Notes: generated from the sequence alone by a model not told the origin. A stretch of DNA of 64,000 nt from Nannocystis exedens (GCF_002343915.1 NZ_NETK01000001.1:10192001-10256000); one strand, 5' to 3'; shown: positions 1 through 9,435, counted from the stretch's first letter. Numbers and translations: made by a program.

Positions 1-1647
1 GTCTTGAACCAGGCGAATCGCCTCCGCCGGCTGCAAGAGCTCGCGGCGCCGCAGGACCTCCTCGAGACCGAGCACCGCGCACTCGTCCGCAAGATCGATC
101 AGCTGCTGGTCAACAGCGAGCACGACGATCCGTACCTGGACGACGACAGCGGGATCCCGCACATGGACGCGGTCACCCTCTTCTTCGCGGCGCTGACCCC
201 CGAGCTCGTCGAGCGCTCCGCGGACGGCGGGTGGATCGCGCGCGCCGCCAGGATCGCCTGGGAGGACGCATACGCGGGGCGGCGTCTCGCCGCTTTGTGG
301 GAACTCGCCGGCGAGCGTCCGAGGGCGCCGCTGGGGCCCGCACGGTCGCGCGTGTCAGCGACGGTTCCTCCGGCAGGCGACGATTCGGTGCTGCGCGCGC
401 GCTACGAGTCGGCGTTGCGCGATACCAGCGACGACGCGCTCCTCGGGGCGCGCGCGCTCGCCGGCGACCTCTGGCGCGCCCAGCCCGGGAGCCGCCTGCA
501 CATCGACGCGCTCGTCCTGCTGGTGCGCCGGGCCCTCGAGGACGGTGAAATTGACGAGGCGCTGGCGACCGCGGACGAGGCCGAAGCGCTCGCGCAGCAG
601 CTCGGCGATCGAGCGCGCAGCATGGTCGCAACGCGACAGCGGGGCGCGGCCCTCCTCCGCGCCGGACGTGTCCAGGAGGCGCTCGCGGTGCTCGAGCCGG
701 CGCTGCGCGAGCGCGGGCCGCTGTTCGGCGGAAGCGGCGCGTTTCGCCACGTCTCGCTGCACGATCCGCGCGCCGCGGCGCTCGACGAGGCCGCGACGGT
801 CGCCGGCTGGGCCACCAGCACCACGCCCGAGTGGGTGCGAGCGCTCGGCGGGATCGCCGAGCGCGCTGGAGAGGGCGACGACCCCGAGCCCCTCTGGATG
901 CGCTTCTGGGCGGCGCTCGTCGACATGATCGCCGCGTCACCCGCTCCGGCCGCCGACCTCTTGGTCGTGCTGCGGCAGGCGCGCGAGCGCGGGATGTCGC
1001 GCACCGCCGAGGCGGCCGCGCAGGCGCTCGAGGCGCGTCGCCATCTCTTCGTTCTCGACAATCTCAAGACTCACCACGATCCAGCGCGCGTCGGGCGTGG
1101 GGCCGAACGCGACCAGGGCGCCCTCGAAGTCCCGTCGGGCCCGCGCGTGACGACGACGACGTGGTCCCGTCGCGCGCATCCTCCGGTGTTTCCGCCGCCC
1201 TTTCACCGACTCGCCGCGACCTCGCGCCAGGGCAGCCCCCTGGCGCTGCGCCTGCGCTCGTCCCACGACGCCCGCTGCGGGCACATCTGGCTGCGGGTCC
1301 ACGAGAACGGCGATCTCGAGCAGACCGAGGGCCATTCGCGCTGCGAGTTCGCCGTCCGCCCGATCGCTGCCCTCGGCAGCGCAGACCCGCGGATCGTCCG
1401 TGCCCTGGCGACCCGCGATTTCCTGCGGAAGAGATTGACGCCGCAGGATCTGCAGACGGATCCGTACTGGGACAAGTACTTTCCGGTGCAGGCGTTCGCG
1501 GGCGACCTGCCGCCGATCGAGGGCTACGTCGGCATCGAGGTCGACATGGCCATGGTCACCGACATCTACGGCCTCGACGGCGACCACGAGACGGCTCGAC
1601 GGATCGTGGATTCGCTCGGCGAATTGCTGGAGTTCGCGCGCGACTGA
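1..1647 (+). CDS. Uncharacterised protein, 5'-partial at window edge
   Basis: The reading frame is already open at base 1, and the first usable start is only a TTG at position 4, so the true start probably lies outside the window. At least 547 residues are visible. No family is recognised. Roughly residues 135-250 are Ala/Leu/Glu-rich helical repeats resembling degenerate TPRs. The C-terminal third is less biased and ends in an acidic helix. No signal peptide or membrane segment is seen in the visible part. GC-rich third positions and a continuous frame support real coding. It ends 141 nt before the FAD oxidoreductase on the same strand. Confidence 0.7.
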   Translation, partial: VLNQANRLRRLQELAAPQDLLETEHRALVRKIDQLLVNSEHDDPYLDDDSGIPHMDAVTLFFAALTPELVERSADGGWIARAARIAWEDAYAGRRLAALWELAGERPRAPLGPARSRVSATVPPAGDDSVLRARYESALRDTSDDALLGARALAGDLWRAQPGSRLHIDALVLLVRRALEDGEIDEALATADEAEALAQQLGDRARSMVATRQRGAALLRAGRVQEALAVLEPALRERGPLFGGSGAFRHVSLHDPRAAALDEAATVAGWATSTTPEWVRALGGIAERAGEGDDPEPLWMRFWAALVDMIAASPAPAADLLVVLRQARERGMSRTAEAAAQALEARRHLFVLDNLKTHHDPARVGRGAERDQGALEVPSGPRVTTTTWSRRAHPPVFPPPFHRLAATSRQGSPLALRLRSSHDARCGHIWLRVHENGDLEQTEGHSRCEFAVRPIAALGSADPRIVRALATRDFLRKRLTPQDLQTDPYWDKYFPVQAFAGDLPPIEGYVGIEVDMAMVTDIYGLDGDHETARRIVDSLGELLEFARD

Positions 1648-1788
1648 ATCGGCCAGCGTCCCTCCGGAGCTGCCGAGGATCCGAACCTACGCGCGCCGAC
1701 GCTGCCGGCTGGTTCAACACCGCGGTGGCGTCGTTCGCTCAACAAGCGTGAGAGCTGCTGTGAGTCGAGCGAAAAGAGAGACCATGCC

Positions 1789-3804
1789 ATGACCGACGAT
1801 CGCACCGCCGACACCCTCGATGCCGCGCCCGAGGCCGCCTCGTCGCCCTCGACCCAGACCAACTGGTCGGAGACCCTCACGTTCACGCCCGCGACCGCCG
1901 CGTCGCCGCGCTGCCTCGCCGAGCTGCGCGAGGTCGTCCGCCTGGCCCACGCCGCGCGCAAGCAGGTGCGCGCGCGCGGCAGCGGCCACTCGTGGAACCC
2001 GGCCATCGCCACCGCCGATTGCTCGGTGAACACCAGCCGGCTCACGCCCGAGGGCAAGCACGCCTGCGTGTGCGACGTCATCGGCGCCGCGCCCGCGGGG
2101 CAGGGCAATTGCATGGAGGTCACGCACGCGACCGTGACCGGCGCCGACGGCCGCACCTACCGGCGAATCAGCGTCCCCGCCGGGATGTGCCAGGGCGACT
2201 TCGCCAGGCTGGCGCAGCAGCTCGGCGCGCCGCTGCCGACCCAGGGGCCCGCGCCCGACATCACCCTCAGCGGCTTCGTCGCCAACGGCTGCCACGGCAC
2301 CGGCTGGTCCGAGCCGACGGTCGCCGAGCTGGTCTACGGCCTCGAATTGGTGGCACCCGACGGCTCGGTGCTGACGTTCACCGCCGACGCCAGCCCGCCC
2401 GGCTTCGAGGACCTCGGGCTGAGCCCGGCCGAGCTGATGAACGTGGTGCGCGTGAATCAGGGCGCGCTCGGCGTGCTGGCGCGGATCGTGTTCCAGCTGC
2501 CGGCCGAGCCGTTCAACCTGCGGGTGTCGAACGCGTTCGTGCCGGTCACCGACGTGTTCGACCGCGCCGACCCGGGCAAGCTGCAGCGTTTGATCGAGGG
2601 CCACGATTACGTCGAGATCTTCTGGTTCCCGTACAACGCCTACAAGATGAAGGGGCTGGTCCCGGTGCCGGAGGGGCCGGAGCACGACACCCTGTGGGTG
2701 ATGATGTTCGATCGGACGAGCGATCCGGTCAGCGGCGACGCGACCTTCGTCGAGCTGTGGAACGACGCGTTCGGGGTGCTGGCGCTGGCGGGCGGGGCGA
2801 TCGGCCCCCTCGTCGACCGCCTGCCGCGGGTGGTGCCGGCGATGTCGAACTTCGCGCTGCACACGATGAAGTGGAAGAACCACTTCAGCGACCCGGTCGT
2901 GCTCACCCCTCCCGACGCGTTCCTCTATCAGAAGCACTACTTCCGCGGCTTCCTCGACCTCGAGTTCACGATGCCGATGGACGGCGCGCAGGGCTTCGCG
3001 GACGTGGTCGCCGCGTTCTATCAATTGGTCGACCGCATGGAGGCGTGGCGCAGCGGCAGCGAGGGCGACACGCCGTACCCGGTGAACCTCAACGCCCACG
3101 CCCGGTTCGTCCGCAACAGCCAGGCGACGCTGTCGCCCGCCTACGCGCCGGCGGGCTCGTCGCAGCACACCTGCTATTTCGAGTACCTCAGCTACTCGCA
3201 CGGCGAGCTGACGGACACGTACCTGGCGTTCAATCGCGAGTTCTATGCGCCGGAGCACGGGCTCGGGTGGAAGAAGTGGGGCGGGCTGCCGAATTGGGGC
3301 AAGTACCTCGACAGCGTGCCGGGCATCGACGAATACGTGCATTCGCTGCTGACGGCGAAGCGAGGGGCAGGAGCGAACCGCCTCGAGCAATTCCTGGCGG
3401 TGCGCGACCGCATCGACCCGGACGGCGCGACGTTCACCAACGAGTACCTGCGCGGCTTCTTCACCGGGCACCAGGTCGCCCGGCAGCCGCTGCGCGGGGC
3501 GCCGGGGGCCAGCTACCCGGAGATGCCCGCGGAGCCGCCGCGCCGGGCGTTCCCGCTGGCCAACGTCGAGCACGCGGCGCCGACCCGGCCGATGCGGGCC
3601 GAGGGGATGGAGCTCTACCACGACCTCGCCGCGGGGGCGGCGTTTTTGCTCAACGAGCACGGCGAGGTCAACCTGCTCGCGCTCGAGCACGACCCGACCA
3701 CGGGGATGCTGCACTACGTGCCGGCGGCGCCGTCGCAGCACCTGGGGTTCGAGGCGATCCTCGAGCGCGTGGCGCGGTTCCACCAGCATCGCCAGGCGGG
3801 TTGA
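1789..3804 (+). CDS. FAD-linked oxidoreductase, VAO/PCMH type (aldonolactone-oxidase-like)
   Basis: This 671-residue protein is predicted to be a flavin-dependent oxidase or dehydrogenase of a sugar-lactone, alditol or sterol-type substrate. Residues about 35-240 form an FAD-binding PCMH domain with GSGHS at 64-68. By analogy with alditol and arabinono-lactone oxidases, His67 is the likely covalent FAD attachment site. A second glycine-rich FAD motif, GFVANGCHGTG, follows. The C-terminal half contains PNWGKY, close to the HWGK signature of D-arabinono-1,4-lactone oxidases but with Asn in place of His. The protein is longer than typical lactone oxidases (about 430-550 aa) because of an extra C-terminal segment. 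The ATG at 1789 is preceded by a purine-rich ribosome-binding stretch at 1772-1780. The family is clear; the substrate is unknown. Confidence 0.9.
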   Translation: MTDDRTADTLDAAPEAASSPSTQTNWSETLTFTPATAASPRCLAELREVVRLAHAARKQVRARGSGHSWNPAIATADCSVNTSRLTPEGKHACVCDVIGAAPAGQGNCMEVTHATVTGADGRTYRRISVPAGMCQGDFARLAQQLGAPLPTQGPAPDITLSGFVANGCHGTGWSEPTVAELVYGLELVAPDGSVLTFTADASPPGFEDLGLSPAELMNVVRVNQGALGVLARIVFQLPAEPFNLRVSNAFVPVTDVFDRADPGKLQRLIEGHDYVEIFWFPYNAYKMKGLVPVPEGPEHDTLWVMMFDRTSDPVSGDATFVELWNDAFGVLALAGGAIGPLVDRLPRVVPAMSNFALHTMKWKNHFSDPVVLTPPDAFLYQKHYFRGFLDLEFTMPMDGAQGFADVVAAFYQLVDRMEAWRSGSEGDTPYPVNLNAHARFVRNSQATLSPAYAPAGSSQHTCYFEYLSYSHGELTDTYLAFNREFYAPEHGLGWKKWGGLPNWGKYLDSVPGIDEYVHSLLTAKRGAGANRLEQFLAVRDRIDPDGATFTNEYLRGFFTGHQVARQPLRGAPGASYPEMPAEPPRRAFPLANVEHAAPTRPMRAEGMELYHDLAAGAAFLLNEHGEVNLLALEHDPTTGMLHYVPAAPSQHLGFEAILERVARFHQHRQAG

Positions 3805-3819
3805 TTCTTTGTCCATGGA

Positions 3820-3925
3820 GCGAAGGACATGGCCTCGTGGGCATGTCTTTTCGTACTTGTCGCATGAATTGCGTACATGCAGCAAAGGACATGGCTTCAT
3901 GGGCATGTCCTTTCGTACTTGTCGT
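3820..3925. repeat. Two-copy 44-bp direct repeat, each copy a GGACATG..CATGTCC hairpin
   Basis: Copies at 3820-3863 and 3882-3925 match at about 39 of 44 positions, with a 62-bp period. Each contains an inverted repeat followed by TTCGTACTTGTCG. They start 15 nt after the FAD oxidoreductase stop codon. Confidence 0.85.
3885..3913 (+). terminator. Putative terminator hairpin, 10-bp perfect stem
   Basis: AAAGGACATG (3885-3894) pairs perfectly with CATGTCCTTT (3904-3913) around a 9-nt loop, 80 nt downstream of the oxidoreductase stop. An imperfect sister hairpin lies at 3822-3852. Confidence 0.55.
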
Positions 3926-4034
3926 ACGAGGATGGACGGGCCGGCGGGCCGGGCGCAGGGGAGCGGAGGGCGGCCCGCGCGGCCGGCCCGGCCGGGTCGA
4001 ACCTTCGGCCGCGTCGGCGCGTTCGCACCCGGGC

Positions 4035-4343
4035 ATGCCCGCCGTCCGCGCCGCGCTCCTCCTCGCCCTTGTTCTGCCCGCTTGTCGCTACACGACGGGG
4101 GCCCCCGAAGTGGCCCAGGCGCCGGAGCCAGCGGGATCGCGGCAGGCGGGGCCGGAGGAGGGCGAGGTCGAGGCCGAGCCTCCGGCGAGGCCCGCGAAGC
4201 AGGACCCGACGGCGCAAGTGATCACGTTCAGCGGCGACGACGCGGATCCGGAGCCGCCGACGCAGATCCGCAGCCCGCCGAAGCGCCCGCCGATCCCGAG
4301 CTTCCAGCTGTTCGGCACGCGGCCCACCGACGGGCCGCAGTGA
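4035..4343 (+). CDS. Small predicted lipoprotein (102 aa)
   Basis: The ATG at 4035 opens a 102-residue frame. Its first 17 residues form a short hydrophobic signal ending in a lipobox (LPAC), so the mature protein should be lipidated at Cys17 and exported. The remainder is Pro/Glu/Arg-rich and probably disordered, and no domain is recognised. The same frame is open far upstream, but that part is a shadow of the FAD oxidoreductase. The start is therefore chosen from the lipobox. It follows the hairpin pair by about 110 nt, so it is probably transcribed separately. Confidence 0.65.
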   Translation: MPAVRAALLLALVLPACRYTTGAPEVAQAPEPAGSRQAGPEEGEVEAEPPARPAKQDPTAQVITFSGDDADPEPPTQIRSPPKRPPIPSFQLFGTRPTDGPQ

Positions 4344-4466
4344 GACGGCATAAGTTCAAGCACGGCGCGACGGTCCCGCCCTGCGGAGCGTGCGAGCTGC
4401 TCGTGCCGCTCTTGCTGTGCGACGGAGGAAGAACGCAATGCGAGCACGGCGCCCATCGTCAAGGGG

Positions 4467-5186
4467 ATGGTGCCGGCCGACCCGGCGCGGGCGTTCCTCA
4501 CCGAGCCGGAGCAGGTGGCGATCGTGGCCGGCGACGGCGACGGCCACGGGCTCGATGCGGCCGCGGTCGCGCTCGGACGGGCGTTTTACACCTTCGACGT
4601 CGCGGGCACGCCGCTGCGGTTCCTGGTGATGAACACGTCGTCGCTGACCGGCTCGAGCCAGGGGCTGATCCGGCCGGTCGATCTCGAGACGGTCATCGGC
4701 CCGCAGCTCGACGAGGCGCTGGCGGCGGACAAGTGGGTGATCGTGACGTCGCACCACCGCTCGGGCAGCCTCGGAGACGGGCAGGAGTTCGGGATCGGCA
4801 CCCAGTACGACGACGCGCTGACGACGGCGCAATGGCAGGAGTTCCTCGGCGGCTACGACAACGTGATCCTGCACCTGGCCGCGCACACGCACCGGCTGAT
4901 GGTCGAGCCGCTGCAGCCGGTCGGCGGCCACGCGTACTGGGAGATGGTGACGCCGTCGCTCAACGACTTCCCGTCGCAGATGCGCGTGATCGAGGTGTGG
5001 GACCAGGACAACGGGGCGCTGACGATCCAGGCCCGCGCGCTCGACATGATCACCGACGACGACCCGCTGGCCGAGCTCGGCCGCACGCTCGCGGTCGCCG
5101 ACTCCACGTCCGGCTGGGAGAACGACGGCCGCGGGACCGGGCCCGATCAGCGCAACGTGGAGCCGTGGATCGCCGCGCCGGAGTGA
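4467..5186 (+). CDS. Metallophosphoesterase fragment, 5'-truncated
   Basis: This is the C-terminal part of a calcineurin-like metallophosphoesterase (239 aa from this ATG). The late metal-binding motifs are present: SHHRSG near residue 95 and LHLAAHTH near residue 135. The early motifs of the family (DxH, GD, GNHD) are absent here and upstream, so about half the catalytic domain and any signal peptide are missing. The frame is open back to 4344, but that stretch does not resemble the family. A good ribosome-binding site (GGAGGAAG, 4424-4431) precedes an ATG at 4438 that is in a different frame. This pattern suggests a deletion or fusion junction near 4430-4465. It is unlikely to be an active enzyme. 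Confidence 0.65.
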   Translation: MVPADPARAFLTEPEQVAIVAGDGDGHGLDAAAVALGRAFYTFDVAGTPLRFLVMNTSSLTGSSQGLIRPVDLETVIGPQLDEALAADKWVIVTSHHRSGSLGDGQEFGIGTQYDDALTTAQWQEFLGGYDNVILHLAAHTHRLMVEPLQPVGGHAYWEMVTPSLNDFPSQMRVIEVWDQDNGALTIQARALDMITDDDPLAELGRTLAVADSTSGWENDGRGTGPDQRNVEPWIAAPE

Positions 5187-5290
5187 GCGCGAGCGCCACC
5201 TCGACCGCCCGCGCCTGGCCGGGCCGTCGCCGTGCTGTCTCCCATGCGGAGGCGGTCGCGCGAAAGGACATGTTTGAACGGGCATGTGCA

Positions 5291-5320
5291 AAAGGGCATG
5301 CCCGAGCGGGCGTGCCCTTT
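5291..5320. terminator. Bidirectional terminator-like hairpin between convergent genes
   Basis: AAAGGGCA (5291-5298) pairs with TGCCCTTT (5313-5320). After one mismatch an inner 5-bp GC stem closes a 2-nt loop. A GGACATG/GGCATG cluster sits just before it (5265-5290). The element lies between the phosphoesterase stop (5186) and the SBBP lipoprotein stop (5349). Confidence 0.7.
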
Positions 5321-5348
5321 ACGCCATGCGATGCGAAGATCTCGCGCC

Positions 5349-7205
5349 TCACGGCCCGAACGAGCCGACGAACAGGTCTTTGACGCCCTGGCTGGTCTTC
5401 GGGCCGCCGCCGAGGTTGATGCCGCCCTCGAAGCTGCCGGACACGCCGACGCGGCCGTTCGCGGCCCCGGCGACGCCCATGCCGTACTGGTTCTGGAAGT
5501 CGCCGAACCGCTTGCTCCACACGTGCGCGCCGGACGGGGCGAGCTTGAGCAGGAAGACGTCGGCGCCGCCCTCGGAGGTCAGCGGGCCGCCGCCGAAGTC
5601 GGCGGTCTCGTAGAAGTTGCCGGCGACGAGGACGTTGGCGAAGCCGTCGGTGGCGACCGCGGCCGGCTGGGTGTCGCCGTCGCCGAGCAGCTTGCTCCAC
5701 CGGTGGGTGCCGTCGCTCTCGAACTGGGCGGCGAAGCCGACCGTCTCGGGCGCGACCACGGGGCCGCCGCCGAAGTCGACCGCGCCGTCCATCTCGCCGA
5801 CGATCGTCACCCGGCCGGCGCCGTCGATCGCCATGGCGCGGGCGATCTGCTGCCCGGCGGCGCCGAAGCGCTCGGCCCAGGTGGCGTTGCCGTCGGGGTC
5901 GTAGCGGACGAGGAACACGTCCTCGGCGCCGGCGCTCGTGAGCTGGCCGTTGCCCGGGTTGATCGTGCCCTGGAAGCCGCCGGTGACGTACACGTTGCCG
6001 GCCGCGTCGGGCTTCATGCCGAGGATGTACTGGCCGTTCGGGTCGCCGAAGCGCAGGCTCCACAGGTGCTCGCCGTCGGGGTCGAACTTGCCGAGGAAGG
6101 CGTCGGCCAGGCCGGCGCCGGTCAGGACGCCGCCGCCGAGGTCGAGGTTGGTGACGAACAGGCCGGCGAGCAGGACGTTGTCGTCGGCGTCGAAGGCGAC
6201 CTCGTGCGGGTAGACGTACTGTACCGAGTGGAACGACTTGCTCCACAGGTGCCCGGCGTCGGGATCGAAGCGAGCCAAAAACGCGTCATCGGAGCCCTCA
6301 CAGGTCAGGACGCCGCCGCCGAAGTCGATGGTGGACTTGAAGTCGCCGGCGATGGCGATGTCGCCGTCGGGGCTGACGGCGAGGCGCAGGACGTCGTTGG
6401 CCTGGTCCTGCCCGGCGCCGAAGCGCTTGCTCCACAGGTGGACGCCGGTGGGCGAGTACTTGGCGAGGTAGACGTCGTAGCCGCCCTGGTTGTCGAGCAG
6501 GCCGCCGCCGAGGTCGAGGTCGCTGATCCCGCGGGCGGCGAGGACGAGGTTGCCGGCGCCGTCGAACGCGACGCGCACGCCCTCGTCGTACGAGCTGCCG
6601 CCGGCGTAGCGGCTCCACGCGTACGCGCCCTTGCCGCTGCACGGGTCGACGCCGTCGCAGTCCTCGTCGCCGGGCGACCGGCAGTCCTCGGCCGCCGGCA
6701 ACACCTCGCCCTCGCACGGGCCCCAGATCTCGTCGTCGCCGCAGGTCTGCTGGCCGGCCTGGCACAGGCCGACGCCCTGGGTGCCCGGCGGGCCGCCGTA
6801 GCAGTCCTGCACCTCGCCGGCGACGCACTCGCCCGGTCGACCGGTGGTCGTCGTGTCGGTGTCGGTGCCGGGACCGACGGCGGTGGTCTCGGTGGTGGCG
6901 TCGGTGGCGGCGTCGGTGGTGCTCGTGGTGACGTCGGTGGTCTCGGTGGTGGCGTCGGTGGTGTCCGTGCCCGGGCCGGCGGTGGTCGGTTCGACCGTGG
7001 TCGGGCCGACGGTCGTGAGCGTCTCACCCTCGCTGTCGGTGCTCGGACCGGCGGTCGTCGGCGTGTCCGTGGCCGTCGCGTCGTCGGTGGTCGCGGCGGT
7101 GGCGGTCTCGGTCGCGGCGGTCGCCTCGCTGGCGGTGCTGTCCCCCGACGAGCCCTGGCAGGCGGCCACGAGCGCGGGGACGAGGACGTATCGGAAGCTG
7201 CGCAT
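5349..7205 (-). CDS. SBBP/MopE-type repeat lipoprotein
   Basis: This 618-residue lipoprotein is predicted to be surface-exposed. The start at 7205 is chosen because it gives a signal peptide ending in a lipobox (LVAAC, lipidated Cys about residue 14); the frame extends further upstream without meaning. Residues about 18-120 are a Thr/Asp/Ala-rich linker. Next comes a MopE-like Cys-rich segment carrying the ECVAGEVQDCYGG..EDCDG pattern. About nine beta-propeller-like repeats follow to the C-terminus, each with a GGG-L-T/D-G..D.FL.K..P.G.H.WSK.FG pattern typical of SBBP repeats. Such proteins are abundant in myxobacteria and their role is unknown. The stop faces a strong hairpin at 5291-5320. 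Confidence 0.9.
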   Translation of the reverse strand: MRSFRYVLVPALVAACQGSSGDSTASEATAATETATAATTDDATATDTPTTAGPSTDSEGETLTTVGPTTVEPTTAGPGTDTTDATTETTDVTTSTTDAATDATTETTAVGPGTDTDTTTTGRPGECVAGEVQDCYGGPPGTQGVGLCQAGQQTCGDDEIWGPCEGEVLPAAEDCRSPGDEDCDGVDPCSGKGAYAWSRYAGGSSYDEGVRVAFDGAGNLVLAARGISDLDLGGGLLDNQGGYDVYLAKYSPTGVHLWSKRFGAGQDQANDVLRLAVSPDGDIAIAGDFKSTIDFGGGVLTCEGSDDAFLARFDPDAGHLWSKSFHSVQYVYPHEVAFDADDNVLLAGLFVTNLDLGGGVLTGAGLADAFLGKFDPDGEHLWSLRFGDPNGQYILGMKPDAAGNVYVTGGFQGTINPGNGQLTSAGAEDVFLVRYDPDGNATWAERFGAAGQQIARAMAIDGAGRVTIVGEMDGAVDFGGGPVVAPETVGFAAQFESDGTHRWSKLLGDGDTQPAAVATDGFANVLVAGNFYETADFGGGPLTSEGGADVFLLKLAPSGAHVWSKRFGDFQNQYGMGVAGAANGRVGVSGSFEGGINLGGGPKTSQGVKDLFVGSFGP

Positions 7206-7447
7206 GCGCCCCCCTATAGCCCGCGCCGCCGGCCGCTCGCAACGCGCGAGGTCGAGGCGCGCGCAGGCGAGCGAACACCACGGGCGCTCGCGTCGGCGGC
7301 ACGGAGCGAGCCGGCGCGACCCCGAGCGATCCGCCGCGCACTCGCGCCCGCGGGCGAGGTCGCCGCTGTCGACGGAAGCGACGCCGGCCGCCCGTGGCCC
7401 CATGGACATGTCTTGATAAACATGCTTGAAACGACATGGGCTGGCGA

Positions 7448-7467
7448 GCATGTCCGAGAGGACATGC
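7448..7467 (-). terminator. GGACATGC hairpin just after the serpin gene
   Basis: GCATGTCC (7448-7455) and GGACATGC (7460-7467) form a perfect 8-bp stem with a GAGA loop, 8 nt past the serpin stop codon. Further CATG-containing half-dyads extend to about 7398. Confidence 0.65.
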
Positions 7468-7475
7468 CCTCATGC

Positions 7476-8846
7476 TCACGCCGGATCGACGACGCGCCCG
7501 TAGAACAGGAGCACGCCGCTGCGGACGTCGCGGACGTAGAAGATGAACGGGCGGTCGACGATGAACGGGAGCGGGTCGGTGGCCGCGTTGCCGACCGAGA
7601 TCTCGATGGCGGGGGCGGCCGGGGCGTCGGCGCCGCGCTCTTCGACGCTGAGGCGGGCCCGGTGGCGCACGGCCGACAGGGCGAGCTTCTTCTCGCTGGC
7701 CATCTCGCCGAGCTCGGCGCGGCGGGCGTCGAACACCCGGGCGGCGCCGAGCCTGGAGACGAACGGCGCGAGGTCGAGGTTGCTGTCGAGGCTGAAGCGC
7801 GGGATCTGGAGGTCGACCGGGGCCGGCTTGGCGGCGTCGAGCCAGCTCTGCAGCCGCTCGAAGTCGAAGCCCTTCTCGACGTCCTCGAGCCCGCCGCGGG
7901 TCGCGGGCAGCAGGATCACCATGCTGTACTCGCCGCCCCGGTACGGCAGCTCGACCAGGCGCAGCTTGCCGGCCAGGCCGAGGGTGGTGGACACGCGCTG
8001 GACGCTGCGCATCATCGGCACCGGCTGGCGGTGCTCGTGGCCGTAGAACATCACCGGCTGGGTGGCGGCGGGGTCGAACGGCTCGAGCCAGTCGGCCTTG
8101 AAGGTGGCGGCGTCGGTGACGAGCAGGCGCGTGGCGGCGTCGAGGGTCTCGGCGGCCACGATCTCGCCGATCTCGGCGCGGGTCTGCTCGCGCACCCAGC
8201 CGTTGATGAGGTCGCGCGCGCCGCCGAGGTCGCCGGCGAAGTCGAGCGCCCCGAGCTCGGCGCCGAAGACCTTGCGCGTGAGGTCGAGGTACTCGGGCTT
8301 GAACTCGTACTTGCGATCGCCGTACACGCGGCCGGCGGTCACGAGGGTGACGTGGTCGCTCGGGTGGTTCCAGCGGGCCGCGAGGTGGGCGAGGGCGGCG
8401 TGGACGTCGCCGGTCAGGCCGTCGAGGTGCAGGACCTCGGCCAGCTCGCGCTCGGTGGCGCCGCTGCTGCCGGCGTGCAGCATCGCCAGCGCGACCGAGA
8501 CGCTCATGCCCGAGACGAGCAGGTTGCCGGGCTGCTTGGCGAGCTTGCGCTGGAGGTCGATGGTGAAGTCGTTGATGCTGCGGCCGAGCGCCTGCTTGAG
8601 CTCGCTGGTGCCCTTGCCGGCCGGCGGCGCGGGCTTGCTCGGCTCGGGGGCCCTGGCCTCGGCGGGCCTGGCCTCGGCCGCGGGGGCGGCCTTGTCGATC
8701 GAGGCGTGGGTGGGCGTCGGCGGGGCGGTGGGGATGGCGGCCGGGGCGGCGATCGTGGCGATCGGGGCGGGCTCCGATTTCGTCGCCGCGGCGTCGCAGC
8801 CGACCAGCGCGACGCAGACGACGAAGGTGCGGGGGACTCGCTGCAT
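7476..8846 (-). CDS. Serpin-family lipoprotein (probably weak or non-inhibitory loop)
   Basis: This 456-residue secreted serpin is lipid-anchored: the signal peptide ends in VALVGC (Cys17). A Pro/Ala-rich spacer of about 80 residues follows, then a full serpin fold to the C-terminus. The start at 8846 is supported by the lipobox and by a GGAG ribosome-binding motif just upstream; an upstream extension of the frame is discarded. The late serpin signature DRPFIFYVRD is present. The reactive-centre hinge, normally an Ala-rich run, reads EERGADAPAAPA. Two prolines there should hinder the loop insertion that inhibitory serpins need, so protease trapping is doubtful. Compare the second serpin at 62654. 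Confidence 0.92.
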   Translation of the reverse strand: MQRVPRTFVVCVALVGCDAAATKSEPAPIATIAAPAAIPTAPPTPTHASIDKAAPAAEARPAEARAPEPSKPAPPAGKGTSELKQALGRSINDFTIDLQRKLAKQPGNLLVSGMSVSVALAMLHAGSSGATERELAEVLHLDGLTGDVHAALAHLAARWNHPSDHVTLVTAGRVYGDRKYEFKPEYLDLTRKVFGAELGALDFAGDLGGARDLINGWVREQTRAEIGEIVAAETLDAATRLLVTDAATFKADWLEPFDPAATQPVMFYGHEHRQPVPMMRSVQRVSTTLGLAGKLRLVELPYRGGEYSMVILLPATRGGLEDVEKGFDFERLQSWLDAAKPAPVDLQIPRFSLDSNLDLAPFVSRLGAARVFDARRAELGEMASEKKLALSAVRHRARLSVEERGADAPAAPAIEISVGNAATDPLPFIVDRPFIFYVRDVRSGVLLFYGRVVDPA

Positions 8847-9204
8847 GAACTCGCTCCTGGAGGCATGGTGCCGCAGATCGCCGCGCACGAGCGCGCCCGC
8901 GAGGCGCTGTCGCCTGCCGACGTCGTCGCGGGGGGCCGCGCGCCCAGGGCTCGGCTCCGAGGTGCCGGATCGACCGGGCTCAGCCGCACGCGGCTCGATA
9001 TCGTGGGGGCTTACGGCCACGATGGCCGCTTTTGCGCGCGCGTACCCGGCGCCCGCGCGCCGCTGCGGCGAGCCGATCTGCGTGATCGCGTCGCGAGGAC
9101 CTCGTCGTCCCGAGATGTCTCTTGGGACACATGAAAGCAGGCGTGCGCGCGGCGCGGACGAGGCTGTCCCTCGGGGCAGGCGGTGGGCGAGGCTCGCGGG
9201 CGCG

Positions 9205-9400
9205 GGGGAGCTGGCTCTCGGACAGGCGCGAACGACCGCGGGGGAGCTGGCTCTCGGGACAGGCGAGAACGACCGCGGGCGCGGGGAGCTGGCTCTCGGG
9301 ACAGGCGAGAACGACCGCGGGCGCGGGGAGCTGGCTTTCGGGACAGGCGAGAACGACCGCGGGCGCGGGGAGCTGGCTCCCGGACAGGCGCGCGGGCGGG
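9205..9400. repeat. Tandem array, 42-bp unit, about 5 copies
   Basis: Units beginning GGGGAGCTGGCT start at about 9205, 9241, 9283, 9325 and 9367. The inner spacing is exactly 42 bp and the units are near-identical. Each carries a CTCGGGACAGGCG core. The array sits directly after the 3' end of the gene ending at 9436 (minus) and keeps all frames open because 42 is divisible by 3. A further CTGTCCCTCGGGGCAGG dyad lies at about 9167-9181. Confidence 0.9.
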
Positions 9401-9435
9401 GGCGGGGGCTGGCGCTCGGGACAGGGCGGCTTCGG

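Noticed and set aside
3820..3925. Possible CRISPR array
   Set aside because: Only two copies, with internal dyads and no regular spacers; no cas genes in the window.
5232..9134. 1300-codon plus-strand frame across the SBBP and serpin genes
   Set aside because: Runs antisense to two recognisable lipoprotein genes and across an intergenic repeat cluster; no family signature.
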